Shown: positions 1-9,070, numbered from the stretch's first letter. The stretch is 64,000 nt of DNA from Planctomycetota bacterium (GCA_024280755.1 JAJRPN010000002.1:1-64000), one strand, 5' to 3'. Program-made: numbers and translations. Notes: a model not told the origin generated them from the sequence alone.

Positions 1-2
1 CC

Positions 3-593
3 ACCGAAAAGTTCGCCAAATGGGTACACCAAATCAACGGCGACGGCTACCTCTGTAACCTCTTCATGGACTATGAAACCTTCGGCGAACACCAATGGGC
101 AGACACCGGCATCTTCCAGTTCCTCGAAAAACTCCCCGAAGCCATCTTCGATGTCGCCCACAAAGCTGACGGCACGACAGAAAACCATTTCATCACGCCG
201 TCTGAAGCACTCACTCGTTTCGACCCCGTCGGCGAGTACGATGTCCCCGAGTTCATCTCATGGGCCGACACCGAACGCGACCTCACCGCCTGGCGAGGCA
301 ACGCCATGCAACACAACGCCCTCGAAGAAACCTACCGCGTAGAACGAATCCTCAAAGACCGCATGGTCGAAATCAAAGCCAAGGCCGACCCAAAGCAATC
401 CACCGAAATCGAACACATCCTCACCGACTGGCGCAAACTCACAACCAGCGATCACTTCTACTACATGTGCACCAAATACTGGGCCGACGGCGATGTCCAC
501 AAATACTTCTCCCCCTACGACTCCCCCTACGACGGCTACATCAACTTCATGAATGTCCTCGACAATGTAAAAACCCGACTGGCTAAGGTGTGA
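3..593 (+). CDS. Glycoside hydrolase family 57 (alpha-amylase type), C-terminal part
   Basis: The reading frame is open at the left edge, so only the last 196 residues are seen. The segment MDYETFGEHQW near the start of the visible part is the GH57 region that carries the catalytic acid/base aspartate, followed by DTGIFQFLEKLP, which is typical of the alpha-amylase-like subgroup. The enzyme would act on alpha-1,4-glucans. Codons are strongly C-ending. The last 71 bases are duplicated exactly at 2444-2514 beyond an AT-rich insertion, so the gene end has either been preserved or rebuilt during that event. Family assignment is firm; substrate is inferred. Confidence 0.9.
   Translation, partial: TEKFAKWVHQINGDGYLCNLFMDYETFGEHQWADTGIFQFLEKLPEAIFDVAHKADGTTENHFITPSEALTRFDPVGEYDVPEFISWADTERDLTAWRGNAMQHNALEETYRVERILKDRMVEIKAKADPKQSTEIEHILTDWRKLTTSDHFYYMCTKYWADGDVHKYFSPYDSPYDGYINFMNVLDNVKTRLAKV
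521..591 (+). repeat. 71-bp direct repeat, copy 1 (GH57 gene 3' end)
   Basis: This stretch is identical to 2444-2514. It codes for the last 23 residues of the GH57 protein. The copies diverge at the stop codon (TGA here, TAG in copy 2) and upstream of position 521. It bounds the left side of the 1.85-kb segment that carries the DUF4365 gene. Confidence 0.95.
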
Positions 594-611
594 AATTGTA
601 TATGATCGTTT

Positions 612-2207
612 ATGTCTGCAAAAAAATCTATCTCACATGATATTGATCGGGATGCAAAATCAACCCTGTTGTCCCACACAGGGGGTTGGGCAACATCTAC
701 TCCCGAAGAGGATATTGGGATTGATTATATATTTGAGTTGTTCGACAACTATGTCGGCGGCACTGCAGATGCAACGGGGATTGATTTTGGAGTGCAGCTC
801 AAGGGGGCTTTGAAGCTAAAGATTTCTGAGACTACAGTGCGATCTCCATCTATCGGTACAGACATGCTTCTGTACGCAGTTGAAAAACGAAGAAGGCCAA
901 CATTCGTTGTGGCTGTAGATGTTGGCACTAGGCGCGGTTTCTGGATAGATTTAAATTTGATTGCAGTCCCCAAGGTGATTGGTAAATGGAGAAAACAAAA
1001 AACAGCTTCGTTTGCTATTCCATTGGAGAATGAGATTTGTGACAGCAAAAAATGGCAATCTGCCATTCTTGATGCGGATAAAAAATCCAGAGACAAATGG
1101 TCTACAGACCCGGTGCAAGCGATTAAATTTAAGAAGCAAAAATTTGAGCGGGATAACCCAGGGCTCCGTGCAGAGTTAATGGCAACAGAAAAAGGAATTT
1201 CATATAAGTGCTACAGTGATAAGCCAATTAAGGGAACTCTTACATTCAAGTCAAAATCAGGTGGAGCGCAGAAATTTCTAGAACAGTTGTTCGATCACGG
1301 CGCAGAGTTGAACCCCGCTGATTTTGGAATAGAAATAGAGCAAACAGGATTCCCTATGCTTGAAAGTTCATTCCTAAACGGCAAGTTTGCCGCTATTCAA
1401 GTTTCAAATAGAACCCCCGCCTCTGTTCGTTTGATCGTCGTTGATTCATCTGCCCGCGAATGTGGGGGCATTGAGCTTTACGGTGTTTTTGTCGGCGGAT
1501 TGAAATACCGTGTTTTTAACTCGAGTATTGCAGATGGAGCGTTCGCAATACAATTAGGTTTGAACCCCGCAGGGGTAACCGTCAATCTAAATTTTTCTAC
1601 ATCGCCATGGGTTGAAAAAAACATTTGCAAATGTCGAGATTTTGATCGCCTAAGCCGTTTTCTTTCGAAAATTGATGTAAACAACAAGGTGATATGTGAA
1701 ATTTCCATGGATGGCAACTCAGTTGTTAAGCAAACGATAGAGAGTGCGTGCTCTGAGCTGCAAGAGTTTGCCGAGGTTGTTGATTTTTTAAGCCGTGTAA
1801 AGAAAATTGCGAAGGATCTTAGAATTGATTTTGTGCTGCCAAAAAAATCTACACCGACCGATTTATCCGAGTTGGAGTATATAGAAGAGTTTTTAAGTGG
1901 TAAAGCTGTTTCAGCAACAGCGAATGATGTTTCCGTTACGTGCAGTTTGAATGCGGGAACATTGTCTGAGTTGAAAGGGGCACCAGGGCGATTGGTTGGG
2001 ATCAAAGCGTCATTGCCTGAGCCATCGTTTAAAGCAGCGCTGTTGGGTGTCACACTTGATTTGGGGCCAGCTGTTATTCACATACCTCCTACAGATTTCG
2101 AGTATGAAATTTTGAATCAGAATTCATCATCTCCTGAGATCAGGATTTTTTCTGAAAAACCCATCGAATCGATTGCTGAGCGAGTTCAGTCCACGACAAA
2201 TAAATAA
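612..2207 (+). CDS. DUF4365-domain protein, putative PD-(D/E)xK-like nuclease
   Basis: The 531-residue product starts with the DUF4365 pattern: GIDYIFEL (Asp about 38), then FGVQLKG (Gln62, Lys64), then PTFVVAVDV and FWIDL around residues 96-115. The D...QxK arrangement is that of QxK-type PD-(D/E)xK nuclease folds, to which DUF4365 is related. The remaining 350 residues are not recognised. The gene is AT-rich with A/T-ending codons, unlike the GC-richer amylase and hisS genes, which points to transfer. It stands alone between two copies of the amylase 3' end. A defence or mobile-element role is possible but rests only on the domain and location. Confidence 0.7.
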   Translation: MSAKKSISHDIDRDAKSTLLSHTGGWATSTPEEDIGIDYIFELFDNYVGGTADATGIDFGVQLKGALKLKISETTVRSPSIGTDMLLYAVEKRRRPTFVVAVDVGTRRGFWIDLNLIAVPKVIGKWRKQKTASFAIPLENEICDSKKWQSAILDADKKSRDKWSTDPVQAIKFKKQKFERDNPGLRAELMATEKGISYKCYSDKPIKGTLTFKSKSGGAQKFLEQLFDHGAELNPADFGIEIEQTGFPMLESSFLNGKFAAIQVSNRTPASVRLIVVDSSARECGGIELYGVFVGGLKYRVFNSSIADGAFAIQLGLNPAGVTVNLNFSTSPWVEKNICKCRDFDRLSRFLSKIDVNNKVICEISMDGNSVVKQTIESACSELQEFAEVVDFLSRVKKIAKDLRIDFVLPKKSTPTDLSELEYIEEFLSGKAVSATANDVSVTCSLNAGTLSELKGAPGRLVGIKASLPEPSFKAALLGVTLDLGPAVIHIPPTDFEYEILNQNSSSPEIRIFSEKPIESIAERVQSTTNK

Positions 2208-2384
2208 TTTTCATATTCTACTTGATCGATCATCACCCCATCCGTGCGCTTTTTTTCTCCCAACAACCACCCTCGTGCGCAAAATCATTGCACCCCAATA
2301 CTCCCCCCTTGAGCCGCACCGCCGACATGCGACAATGCTCATATGGACAACAAAGCAGATAAAGCCGAACCAACCACTCCCCAT

Positions 2385-2440
2385 CGCCTCCGCCGAGCCT
2401 CCGGGAGAGGTGGCTGCGAAGCAGACTGAGGAGGTCTTTC
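2385..2440 (+). repeat. Palindromic interspersed repeat, family A (degenerate)
   Basis: This is a diverged copy of the element seen at 7131, 9013 and 20986: a GC hairpin, then GAGGTGGC, a second small hairpin, and a tail ending GAGGTCTT. Several bases of the usual CTCCCCC and GGGGGAG arms are changed here. It abuts copy 2 of the 71-bp repeat. The rest of the 2208-2505 gap shows no gene. Confidence 0.75.
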
Positions 2441-2443
2441 TTT

Positions 2444-2514
2444 CTCCCCCTACGACGGCTACATCAACTTCATGAATGTCCTCGACAATGTAAAAACCCG
2501 ACTGGCTAAGGTGT
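2444..2514 (+). repeat. 71-bp direct repeat, copy 2
   Basis: This is an exact copy of 521-591, the amylase 3' end, without the rest of the amylase gene. The stop codon of the minus-strand gene at 2506-3111 lies inside it, so that gene's last few codons come from the repeat. Confidence 0.95.
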
Positions 2515-3111
2515 AGATGCTTCGTTTTTATGTGAGTTATTCTTAGCAGGTAGGCTCCACGCATATAAGCGGGCCACTCCCCGAGCGTTTGTATAGAACC
2601 GGGCTGATTGCGCATCATTGATTGCCGCGCAATGATAGAATGACCCGCCAATTCCACGGACGACCTTTATTCTTGTGTTCGGGCCTCGCCTAAAGACAGC
2701 GGTCTTCCGTGTTCTTGGTACACAAAGTGATTGTGCATCAATCGTGACCGCACCCCATTGCCAGGGGGTCCAGCCAAGAATGGGCAGAGTGTTTAAAAAT
2801 ACCGTGATAAAAAAACTGTCTGTCATGGCATCTGTGAAGTTGTCATTCCATTGGAACCACTTGTTTTGAGAGTAAAAATCCCAAAACCGAATAGCAGCCA
2901 TCATGATCAAGAGGAGCATCATTCCAATCCGAAAAACATCTCGAGGCCATCCAATACTCAGACTCTCGACTTCATTCAACTCAATCTCATGATCCAGCAA
3001 CTTTTCTCGCTTTGCAAACTCGCAAATTCCGCAACTCGAACGAGCAAATTTCTTTGACACACTATGAAGTGCAAGCAAGTAAAACAAAGTTGTAAACACG
3101 ATAGTCAGCAT
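2506..3111 (-). CDS. Hypothetical membrane protein
   Basis: The 201-residue product is not recognised. It shows hydrophobic segments at residues 1-18, about 59-78 and about 97-115, consistent with an integral membrane protein, plus a CGIC pair near residue 27. Base composition is AT-rich like the flanking accessory genes. The C-terminus reads into the duplicated amylase end on the opposite strand, so the original C-terminus may have been lost or replaced. It could be a relic of a transferred segment. Confidence 0.5.
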   Translation of the reverse strand: MLTIVFTTLFYLLALHSVSKKFARSSCGICEFAKREKLLDHEIELNEVESLSIGWPRDVFRIGMMLLLIMMAAIRFWDFYSQNKWFQWNDNFTDAMTDSFFITVFLNTLPILGWTPWQWGAVTIDAQSLCVPRTRKTAVFRRGPNTRIKVVRGIGGSFYHCAAINDAQSARFYTNARGVARLYAWSLPAKNNSHKNEASTP

Positions 3112-3183
3112 GTGATTTCCAAAAAAAGCGACCGGCTTGCGATCGCTTGAGGGTATTGTATATACCTGTGAGTGCTTGTTCGA

Positions 3184-4215
3184 TTATTGTTCGCTGGATG
3201 GACAGTTTTCAGAACCAAATACAATAATGGCATTTGCCTTGGCTGCCGTTCGAGCTGCTTGGGCTGCAGTCATAGAAGCCACAAAGGTGGTGAAACAAGC
3301 TACGACATTAGAGTCATAATCAGTCAACGCTAGAAATCCACAGACACTTCCACCGCCTAATGCTACTAGGCCGCCGATCCCAGAAGCCCATGCAATACCT
3401 GCAGCAACTCCGCAGCCAATAAGTGTGTTTCTGAGCCTTCTTTGTGCGGCAGCCATACAACCAGCATACGCAGCCGCTGCTGCGGTCAACGCGGCGGTGT
3501 AGTTATTGTCCGCAATGGCAAAGGCTTGTTCACAGTTTAGCGGTTCAGGACCATCCATGATGAAGGAAGGAGCGTCACGAGCAGGGTCATTTAGAAAATC
3601 AATAACTGATGAATCAACAATAGAGCCAATAACCAGAAAATAATTTCTACCCCCATCTGGCAAATCGGCCTGAAAGATTGATCCAGCAACATCAAAAGAT
3701 GCACTTGATGTACTAAGTGTCCCTGTAAACGCGTAGTCATCCGCGTTAACTGAGGCGAGAAAATTTGTTATGTCATCTGGGATATCATCATGAATATTCT
3801 CAATTTCTGTAAGAACGGTCAGTTCCAGGTCAAAGAGTTCCCCTTGAACATTGTGCCCTTGAACGGTGGTTCGTTCATCTACAAGTGAAATGGAAGAGAA
3901 AAGAAAGTAATCAGAATTCGCAAGGGTGTATGAGGCATCAAACAATGCTTCAAATATGGCTTTCTGTGTTTTAATCCAGTCGCGATATGGGACAGGCTGA
4001 ATTTCAAACGCTTTGCCTACATCAGTCCCGGCTTCGACGGCATCCAATGCATCAACAATCTCATCAGCATTCAGTGCCATCGATTGGACAGGCTCTACAA
4101 GCCTCGCTGACGCTTGAAAAACAGGGAATATCATCGCGCTCAATATTAACACTGTTCCGAATGTAGGGTTTGAATACGCTTTTCTCTCTTGAATCCACTT
4201 CATGATTCGATTCAT
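3184..4215 (-). CDS. Secreted hypothetical protein with Ala/Gly-rich hydrophobic C-terminal region
   Basis: The start is set at 4215 because AAGGAG lies six bases upstream; an in-frame ATG at 4242 has no such site. The 343-residue product has a basic N-terminus and a hydrophobic stretch ending in ASA, like a signal peptide. The middle is soluble and acidic. Residues after about 230 are rich in alanine and glycine, with cysteines around a hydrophobic segment. No family is recognised. The gene is AT-rich and part of the accessory block at 0.6-4.4 kb. A five-unit hexanucleotide repeat lies 58 bases upstream of the start. Confidence 0.6.
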   Translation of the reverse strand: MNRIMKWIQERKAYSNPTFGTVLILSAMIFPVFQASARLVEPVQSMALNADEIVDALDAVEAGTDVGKAFEIQPVPYRDWIKTQKAIFEALFDASYTLANSDYFLFSSISLVDERTTVQGHNVQGELFDLELTVLTEIENIHDDIPDDITNFLASVNADDYAFTGTLSTSSASFDVAGSIFQADLPDGGRNYFLVIGSIVDSSVIDFLNDPARDAPSFIMDGPEPLNCEQAFAIADNNYTAALTAAAAAYAGCMAAAQRRLRNTLIGCGVAAGIAWASGIGGLVALGGGSVCGFLALTDYDSNVVACFTTFVASMTAAQAARTAAKANAIIVFGSENCPSSEQ

Positions 4216-4273
4216 ACGAAATCTCCTTTGTATTGTACGCATAACGAACGCGTAAGATTTGGAGTTAAAATAG

Positions 4274-4303
4274 CATCTTCATCTTCATCTTCATCTTCAT
4301 CTT
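4274..4303 (-). repeat. Hexanucleotide repeat (CATCTT)x5
   Basis: Five exact CATCTT units (AAGATG in the sense of the downstream minus-strand gene) lie just upstream of an AT-rich TATTTT stretch at 4265-4270 that could be a -10 box. Copy-number slippage could alter promoter spacing of the 3184-4215 gene. Confidence 0.8.
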
Positions 4304-4401
4304 TTTTCTTGTTTCAGTGTCCTTGGTGCAATAAGGGAAGGAGAGATGAATAGTTTTAATGCGGTTATCCACATTGCTTTGTTTGTCTTGATATCAAATA
4401 C

Positions 4402-4430
4402 AAAAACCCGTCTAGTTCGGACGGGTTTTT
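4402..4430 (-). terminator. Intrinsic terminator after nuoG
   Basis: An ACCCGTC...GACGGGT hairpin is flanked by A and T runs on both sides. It lies 26 bases beyond the nuoG stop codon, so its main role is on the minus strand; it could also work on the plus strand. Confidence 0.8.
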
Positions 4431-4455
4431 AAATATTCACAGTAGATTCAGTCTC

Positions 4456-6204
4456 TTAAAGCTCGACCATCTCCATATCCGACTCAACAAGTTCAACACG
4501 CGGCGGCAGCTTCACATCGCTTCCGAACATGCTCAGCGAATCGGCCTCGTCAACCATCCGCTCGCGGATGACGCTGGCTTCGTAGAGCTCGCCGCGCGGG
4601 ATCAAGATCGAATCGTTTGTGCTTGCGACCTGTCCGGGTTGTTCGTCGACAATCAATGAGCCAAACCCCGGCGCATGCTCGACGAGCTTGCCGCCAGCGG
4701 CGAGTTCGATCAGGTCGAGGGCAATCTGCCCTTCAGCTTTCGATTGGTGCTGGTTCGGGATGCCCTGATCGAAGTGCTGGATAATCCCATCACAGTTTTC
4801 AAAGCTCCCGCTCTTCTCAGCGAAGCTCGACGCGGGCAGCACAACCTCAGCCTTGGCGCAGAGCACCGAATCGGTGGTGTCGATCAAGATGAGCTTGGTG
4901 TTCGCGATCGCATCGACCAATGTATCAGTCACCCATGTGCTCGGGAAGTTGGCCGTCACGATGGCTGCTCCATATTCGCCCGCCCGGCGGACGAATGTTT
5001 CGTATTCTTTACTTCCGCCGAGTGCTTCGAGCACACGCTTAACACCCTTGGCGTTTGGAACTTTCTCAGCCCGTTGCACAAACTGCTTGCTGTGCTGCGG
5101 GTTGGGGAAGAGCTTGTCTTCGCCATCGGTCGGGATCGGCCCAACAAACAACTCAACATGTTCGTCGAGCATCCGAACAGCTTTCACCAGGCTGTACGCT
5201 TCTTCGTTTGTCAATGTTGCGGAGACAACCAGTGCGGTCTTCTTGCCGTCAGCCTTGGCACTAAGGACAGCATCAATCGCTTGTCCATATGCTCGGCTCC
5301 AGCTTGCTTCGACCATCATCCCATGCTCGCGACGCATCGGCTGGGTCAGTCGCGCATCGCTGTGGACGAACTTCCACCCATACCGCACCTCGTCAGTGAT
5401 CCACCAGGTGTTGATGTCCATGTTTGTGCGTGGCTTGATGCGATACAGTCGGCCTTGGTTATGCTCGACCCAAATATTGTCGCCCGAACTCGTAAACGGA
5501 TCAATCCCTGCGCTCTTCTTGAGGAACCACACCCGCTGATGAAACAAGAAGTCTTTGTCAATCAACGATCCCACCGGGCACAGGTCAATCACATTGCTCG
5601 CCAGCGGGTTGTTGAGACCAATGCCGGGGAAGATATCGATCGTGCATTTGTCGCCTCGCCCGTCGACCATCAGCTCGTGTGTTTCAGTCACCTCATCGGT
5701 AAACCGCACGCACCGTGTGCACATGATGCAACGGTCTGAATACATGTAGATCTCTTCACCCATGTTCTTCTTGGGCGACACAACCTTCGTATCGGTAAAC
5801 CGCGAATGCCCGCGTCCAAACTGGAATGAATAATCCTGCAAGGTACATTCGCCCGCCTGATCACACACCGGACAATCCAGCGGATGGTTGATCAGCAAGA
5901 ACTCCATCACAGCCTTCTGGTTCGCAACCGCCTTCTCGCTCTCGATCGTGACAACCATGCCTTCGCTTGCTTGGGTCGCACAGGTTGGCAAGAGCTTGCC
6001 GCCCATCATCGGCTCGAGCTTATTGTCATTGCGTGGGTTGGGCGCCTCGAAGGTCGCCAAGCAAATCCGACACTGCGCAGGGCGCGAGAGACCGGCGTGA
6101 TAGCAATATTGCGGGATGGTGATCTCGTTGCGGTTGGCCACCTCGATGACCATCTCGCCTTTGGTGAACTCACATTCGATCCCGTTAATCGTGACTGTTG
6201 GCAT
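4456..6204 (-). CDS. nuoG: NADH-quinone oxidoreductase subunit G (complex I)
   Basis: The 582-residue protein is the iron-sulfur subunit of complex I that passes electrons from NuoF towards the membrane arm. Ligands for the N-terminal 2Fe-2S centre (Cys34, 45, 48, 75), the His-Cys3 cluster (His107, Cys111, 114, 120) and the next 4Fe-4S cluster (Cys159, 162, 165 and a distal Cys in DLCPVG) are visible. A shortened molybdopterin-oxidoreductase-like domain follows. It is well below the roughly 900 residues of the E. coli protein, as in many short-type NuoG proteins. No other nuo gene is adjacent; nuoF lies 38 kb away on the other strand. Confidence 0.93.
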   Translation of the reverse strand: MPTVTINGIECEFTKGEMVIEVANRNEITIPQYCYHAGLSRPAQCRICLATFEAPNPRNDNKLEPMMGGKLLPTCATQASEGMVVTIESEKAVANQKAVMEFLLINHPLDCPVCDQAGECTLQDYSFQFGRGHSRFTDTKVVSPKKNMGEEIYMYSDRCIMCTRCVRFTDEVTETHELMVDGRGDKCTIDIFPGIGLNNPLASNVIDLCPVGSLIDKDFLFHQRVWFLKKSAGIDPFTSSGDNIWVEHNQGRLYRIKPRTNMDINTWWITDEVRYGWKFVHSDARLTQPMRREHGMMVEASWSRAYGQAIDAVLSAKADGKKTALVVSATLTNEEAYSLVKAVRMLDEHVELFVGPIPTDGEDKLFPNPQHSKQFVQRAEKVPNAKGVKRVLEALGGSKEYETFVRRAGEYGAAIVTANFPSTWVTDTLVDAIANTKLILIDTTDSVLCAKAEVVLPASSFAEKSGSFENCDGIIQHFDQGIPNQHQSKAEGQIALDLIELAAGGKLVEHAPGFGSLIVDEQPGQVASTNDSILIPRGELYEASVIRERMVDEADSLSMFGSDVKLPPRVELVESDMEMVEL

Positions 6205-6350
6205 AGCGTCGGCTCATCCCATATCTGAAGAGTCAGTCTAAAAATCATCGCGAAACCAAACCAGGGCTCATCAGCATGATCAACCCTGTCGGCTCACTCT
6301 CCATATCGTAGCGCGAATCCGGTTTATCGCCCCGATTCATGCCCTCAAAC

Positions 6351-7067
6351 TTAATCATCAGCTTCTAAGCTGGGCCGATCTCGATCATGCTGCCCGTGGG
6401 AGTCCCAAAACCGGGAATCCTCGTGCAAAGGCTCAAGATCTGGGTCGGCTGCCCACCATCCATCGTCCAAGGCATACCCAAGCTTCAAAGCTCGGGTCCA
6501 ATGCCCAAGAGCAGCTTCAAGCTCGCCACCCATCGATCGATAACACGCCAAGTTGTACAACACCCCCGGATCAGTCACCTCGCCCGTTTCTCCGCCGGAT
6601 CGCTCTTCGAGATCTGTCGCGATTTTCAAAAAAATCGTCTGCGATTCTTCAACCTCACCAATCCCAAACTTGCCCCACGCACGAAAATAGTCCAGTTGCG
6701 AAGCCGAATATCGGTTGGGCCAAGAACCAAGAGTCGTCAACTGGTCGTCGAGCATCGTCCACCATTCCAAGGCAGATTCATCCTCGCCCATCTGCCGATA
6801 GACCAGCGCTCGCCAAAAAAAAGAACTCGGCTCCTCAGGATTATGCTCAACAAGCACATCGGCCATCCGATCAGCGGTCTTCAACTGCCCCTGAGCAAGC
6901 GATCGCCGAATCGTAATAATCAGCCTGCTTGGCCCGGGCACCTGATCGATCGCACCCGCCCGCGCATACACCGACTCATCCATAGGCGAAAAGCCCACCA
7001 TATACACAAATGACCCCACGCTAAGCGTCGCAGAGATCAACACAACATGCCGAATCGTCATTCCCAT
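6351..7067 (-). CDS. Membrane-anchored TPR-like protein
   Basis: The 238-residue product has one N-terminal membrane segment (about residues 5-25) and then helical repeats of tetratricopeptide type, for example around ADVLVEHNPEEPSSFFWRAL and PGVLYNLACY. TPR proteins usually scaffold protein complexes; no partner can be named. It follows nuoG's upstream gap of about 150 bases and is probably a separate unit. A second start (ATG at 7061) is equally possible. Confidence 0.7.
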   Translation of the reverse strand: MGMTIRHVVLISATLSVGSFVYMVGFSPMDESVYARAGAIDQVPGPSRLIITIRRSLAQGQLKTADRMADVLVEHNPEEPSSFFWRALVYRQMGEDESALEWWTMLDDQLTTLGSWPNRYSASQLDYFRAWGKFGIGEVEESQTIFLKIATDLEERSGGETGEVTDPGVLYNLACYRSMGGELEAALGHWTRALKLGYALDDGWWAADPDLEPLHEDSRFWDSHGQHDRDRPSLEADD

Positions 7068-7130
7068 ACACTACTCTACCAAGAAACCCCTGCCACGGTT
7101 CCATTCTTCAATCTGTTCAATCCCCATCTT

Positions 7131-7184
7131 TCGCCTCCCCCGGGCCTCCGGGGGAGGTGGCGGCGAAGCCGACGGAGGGGGTCT
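7131..7184 (+). repeat. Palindromic interspersed repeat, family A
   Basis: A GC-rich hairpin with CCTCCCCCGG/CCGGGGGAGG arms is followed by a second small hairpin (GGC...GCC) and the tail GGAGGGGGTCTT. It lies in the gap between a minus-strand gene and hisS. Confidence 0.9.
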
Positions 7185-7206
7185 TCCCTTCCTTTCCCAA
7201 CCTTCT

Positions 7207-7302
7207 GGGTGCCATGCTGGAGACAAAGTCTCCTGCATGTCTTCTCCTTCTCCTAAATCCATCAAACATGCAGGAGCCGAAGACGGCACCTACATGCCAC
7301 CC
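7207..7302 (+). repeat. Inverted pair of family C palindromes
   Basis: Two hairpin-forming arms face each other. The first runs from GGGTGCCA to TGTCTT with a TGCTGGAGAC/GTCTCCTGCA stem; the second, in opposite orientation, ends in TGCCACCC. The outer ends match the elements at 9740-9838 and 43306-43344 but the stems differ. Confidence 0.7.
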
Positions 7303-7334
7303 ATCTTTCCCATCCACCACGCATACCCTCTTTC

Positions 7335-9002
7335 ATGGCTTCCAAAAAGATCAAACCACCCAAAGGCACAAGAGACCTCTACCCCGAGGATCTCCTCCGC
7401 CAACGCTACATCACCAACGCCTGGCGAGACGCCTCGATCCGCTGCGGGTTCGAAGAAATCGCAGGCCCAACCTTCGAATCCACCGAGCTCTACAGCGTCA
7501 AATCCGGCGACGCCATCCTCAACGAGCTCTTCCAAACATTCTCAGGCAAAGGCGGCTCCGAAACCCTCGACAAACTCGTCGAAAAAGGCAAAGCCGACTT
7601 CGCCCTCCGCCCAGAGTTCACCCCAACCCTCGCCAGAATGTACGCCGCCCACGCCAAACAACTCCCCAAACCCTGCAAATGGTTCACCGCAGGCCCCTAC
7701 TTCCGAGCCGAACGCCCACAAAGAGGCCGACTCCGCGAGTTCCTGCAGTGGAATGTGGATGTGATTGGGCTGCCGAGTGAAGAGGCGACGCCAGAATCCA
7801 AAGCATTGATGGATTGTGAAATCATGCAGTGCATGACTCTACTCTTTGAGAATGTTGGGATTTCTCAATCAGATACGACGCTCAATATTAACCATCGCAA
7901 ATTTTCCGAAGGCTCCCTGTGTTTGTACGGTGTAAATGAACATTCACTTTCTGACTGGTTTAATCTCTTAGATAAAGTAAATAAACTCTCATTTAACCAG
8001 TACATGGCTATTGCAGCTGAGTTAGGAGAAGAAGCCCCAACAGCAAGACGAATACAGCGTGCCCTAAAACGAAACGCTACCACACTTGAGTCTATAGCTT
8101 CAGGACGATCCGCCGCAAATGACTGGATTGATAGACGAATGAAAAAATGGAATGCTATTGGTGACGCAGCCATGGAAGAGTTAGAAAGCAAAGAGGTCTT
8201 GTCGAAAACCGAAAGGCAACACACAAGACGCGTTCTTGTTACAGCAACTGAAAAGCTAGCCACATTTGTAGAACGCCTAGAGAAATCGAATCAATTGACG
8301 AATGAGTTCAATCGATCATTTGAGAGCTTGGTTGATCTATCCATATTTTTTAATACCGCCGGCTGGCTCGAATTCGATGAGTCCATCGTCCGCGGCCTCG
8401 CCTACTACACCGGGACCGTCTTCGAAGCACTCGCCGACGGCGAACGAGCCGTCGCGGGTGGTGGTCGATACGACAACCTCATCGAACTCTTCGGCGGCCC
8501 ACCAACACCCGCCTGTGGCTTCGGCATGGGTGATGTCGTCCTCGGCAATCTCCTCGACGACAAAGCACTCATGCCCGAAGGGCTCGAACTCATGGAAGCC
8601 GTCGCAAGACCACAGGCTTCCATCCGCCCCCAAGCCTTCATCGTCCCCAACCGCGAATGCGACAACAGCGAAGCCAACGAACCCCTCGTCCACACCCTGA
8701 CCGCCAACCTCCGCCGAGGCATCGAATCCCAATCTTGGCTCGCCGACGAAAACCGCAAGCCGTGGCAAGAAAGCCGCTACAGCGTCGCCCCCCTGCACGC
8801 CCGCATCTCCTACAAATCCACCACCAAGCTCAACAAGCTCCGCGACGATGCAATCAAGCAGCACGCCAAGTTCTTCATCGTCATCGACGATGAAAACACC
8901 GCCCAACTCCACAACCTCGACACCAAAGATTCCCTCGGCTCATTCTCGCCCAACCCCACAGCCGACAACTACATCGCCACCGCCATCGCCAACTTACTCT
9001 GA
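7335..9002 (+). CDS. hisS: Histidyl-tRNA synthetase with enlarged insertion domain
   Basis: This class II enzyme charges tRNA-His. Motif 2 (FRAERPQRG, residue 123), RGLAYYTG (residue 353) and AGGGRYDNL are clear, followed by a C-terminal anticodon-binding region. The 555-residue length exceeds the usual 420-500; the gap between motif 2 and the RGLxYYTG box is about 230 residues against about 146 in E. coli, so the helical insertion domain is enlarged. Codons are strongly C-ending at both ends, but about 7750-8340 is AT-richer, suggesting a mosaic gene. A family A palindrome follows the stop codon. Confidence 0.92.
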   Translation: MASKKIKPPKGTRDLYPEDLLRQRYITNAWRDASIRCGFEEIAGPTFESTELYSVKSGDAILNELFQTFSGKGGSETLDKLVEKGKADFALRPEFTPTLARMYAAHAKQLPKPCKWFTAGPYFRAERPQRGRLREFLQWNVDVIGLPSEEATPESKALMDCEIMQCMTLLFENVGISQSDTTLNINHRKFSEGSLCLYGVNEHSLSDWFNLLDKVNKLSFNQYMAIAAELGEEAPTARRIQRALKRNATTLESIASGRSAANDWIDRRMKKWNAIGDAAMEELESKEVLSKTERQHTRRVLVTATEKLATFVERLEKSNQLTNEFNRSFESLVDLSIFFNTAGWLEFDESIVRGLAYYTGTVFEALADGERAVAGGGRYDNLIELFGGPPTPACGFGMGDVVLGNLLDDKALMPEGLELMEAVARPQASIRPQAFIVPNRECDNSEANEPLVHTLTANLRRGIESQSWLADENRKPWQESRYSVAPLHARISYKSTTKLNKLRDDAIKQHAKFFIVIDDENTAQLHNLDTKDSLGSFSPNPTADNYIATAIANLL

Positions 9003-9012
9003 CTCTTTTCTT

Positions 9013-9070
9013 TCGCCTCCCCCGGGCTTCCGGGGGAGGTGGCCGCGTCTTCGCGGACGGAGGGGGGCTT
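9013..9070 (+). repeat. Palindromic interspersed repeat, family A
   Basis: This copy lies 10 bases after the hisS stop. The first hairpin has a CCCCCGG/CCGGGGG stem; the second stem is CCGCG/CGCGG instead of the GGC/GCC stem of the 7131 copy, so both stems stay paired while the sequence changes. Confidence 0.9.

Noticed and set aside
4364..4372. Single perfect DnaA box (TTATCCACA)
   Set aside because: It stands alone with no further boxes or AT-rich unwinding element nearby and lies far from the apparent skew switch.
4675..5739. 354-codon plus-strand frame
   Set aside because: It is antisense to nuoG, whose iron-sulfur motifs are intact.
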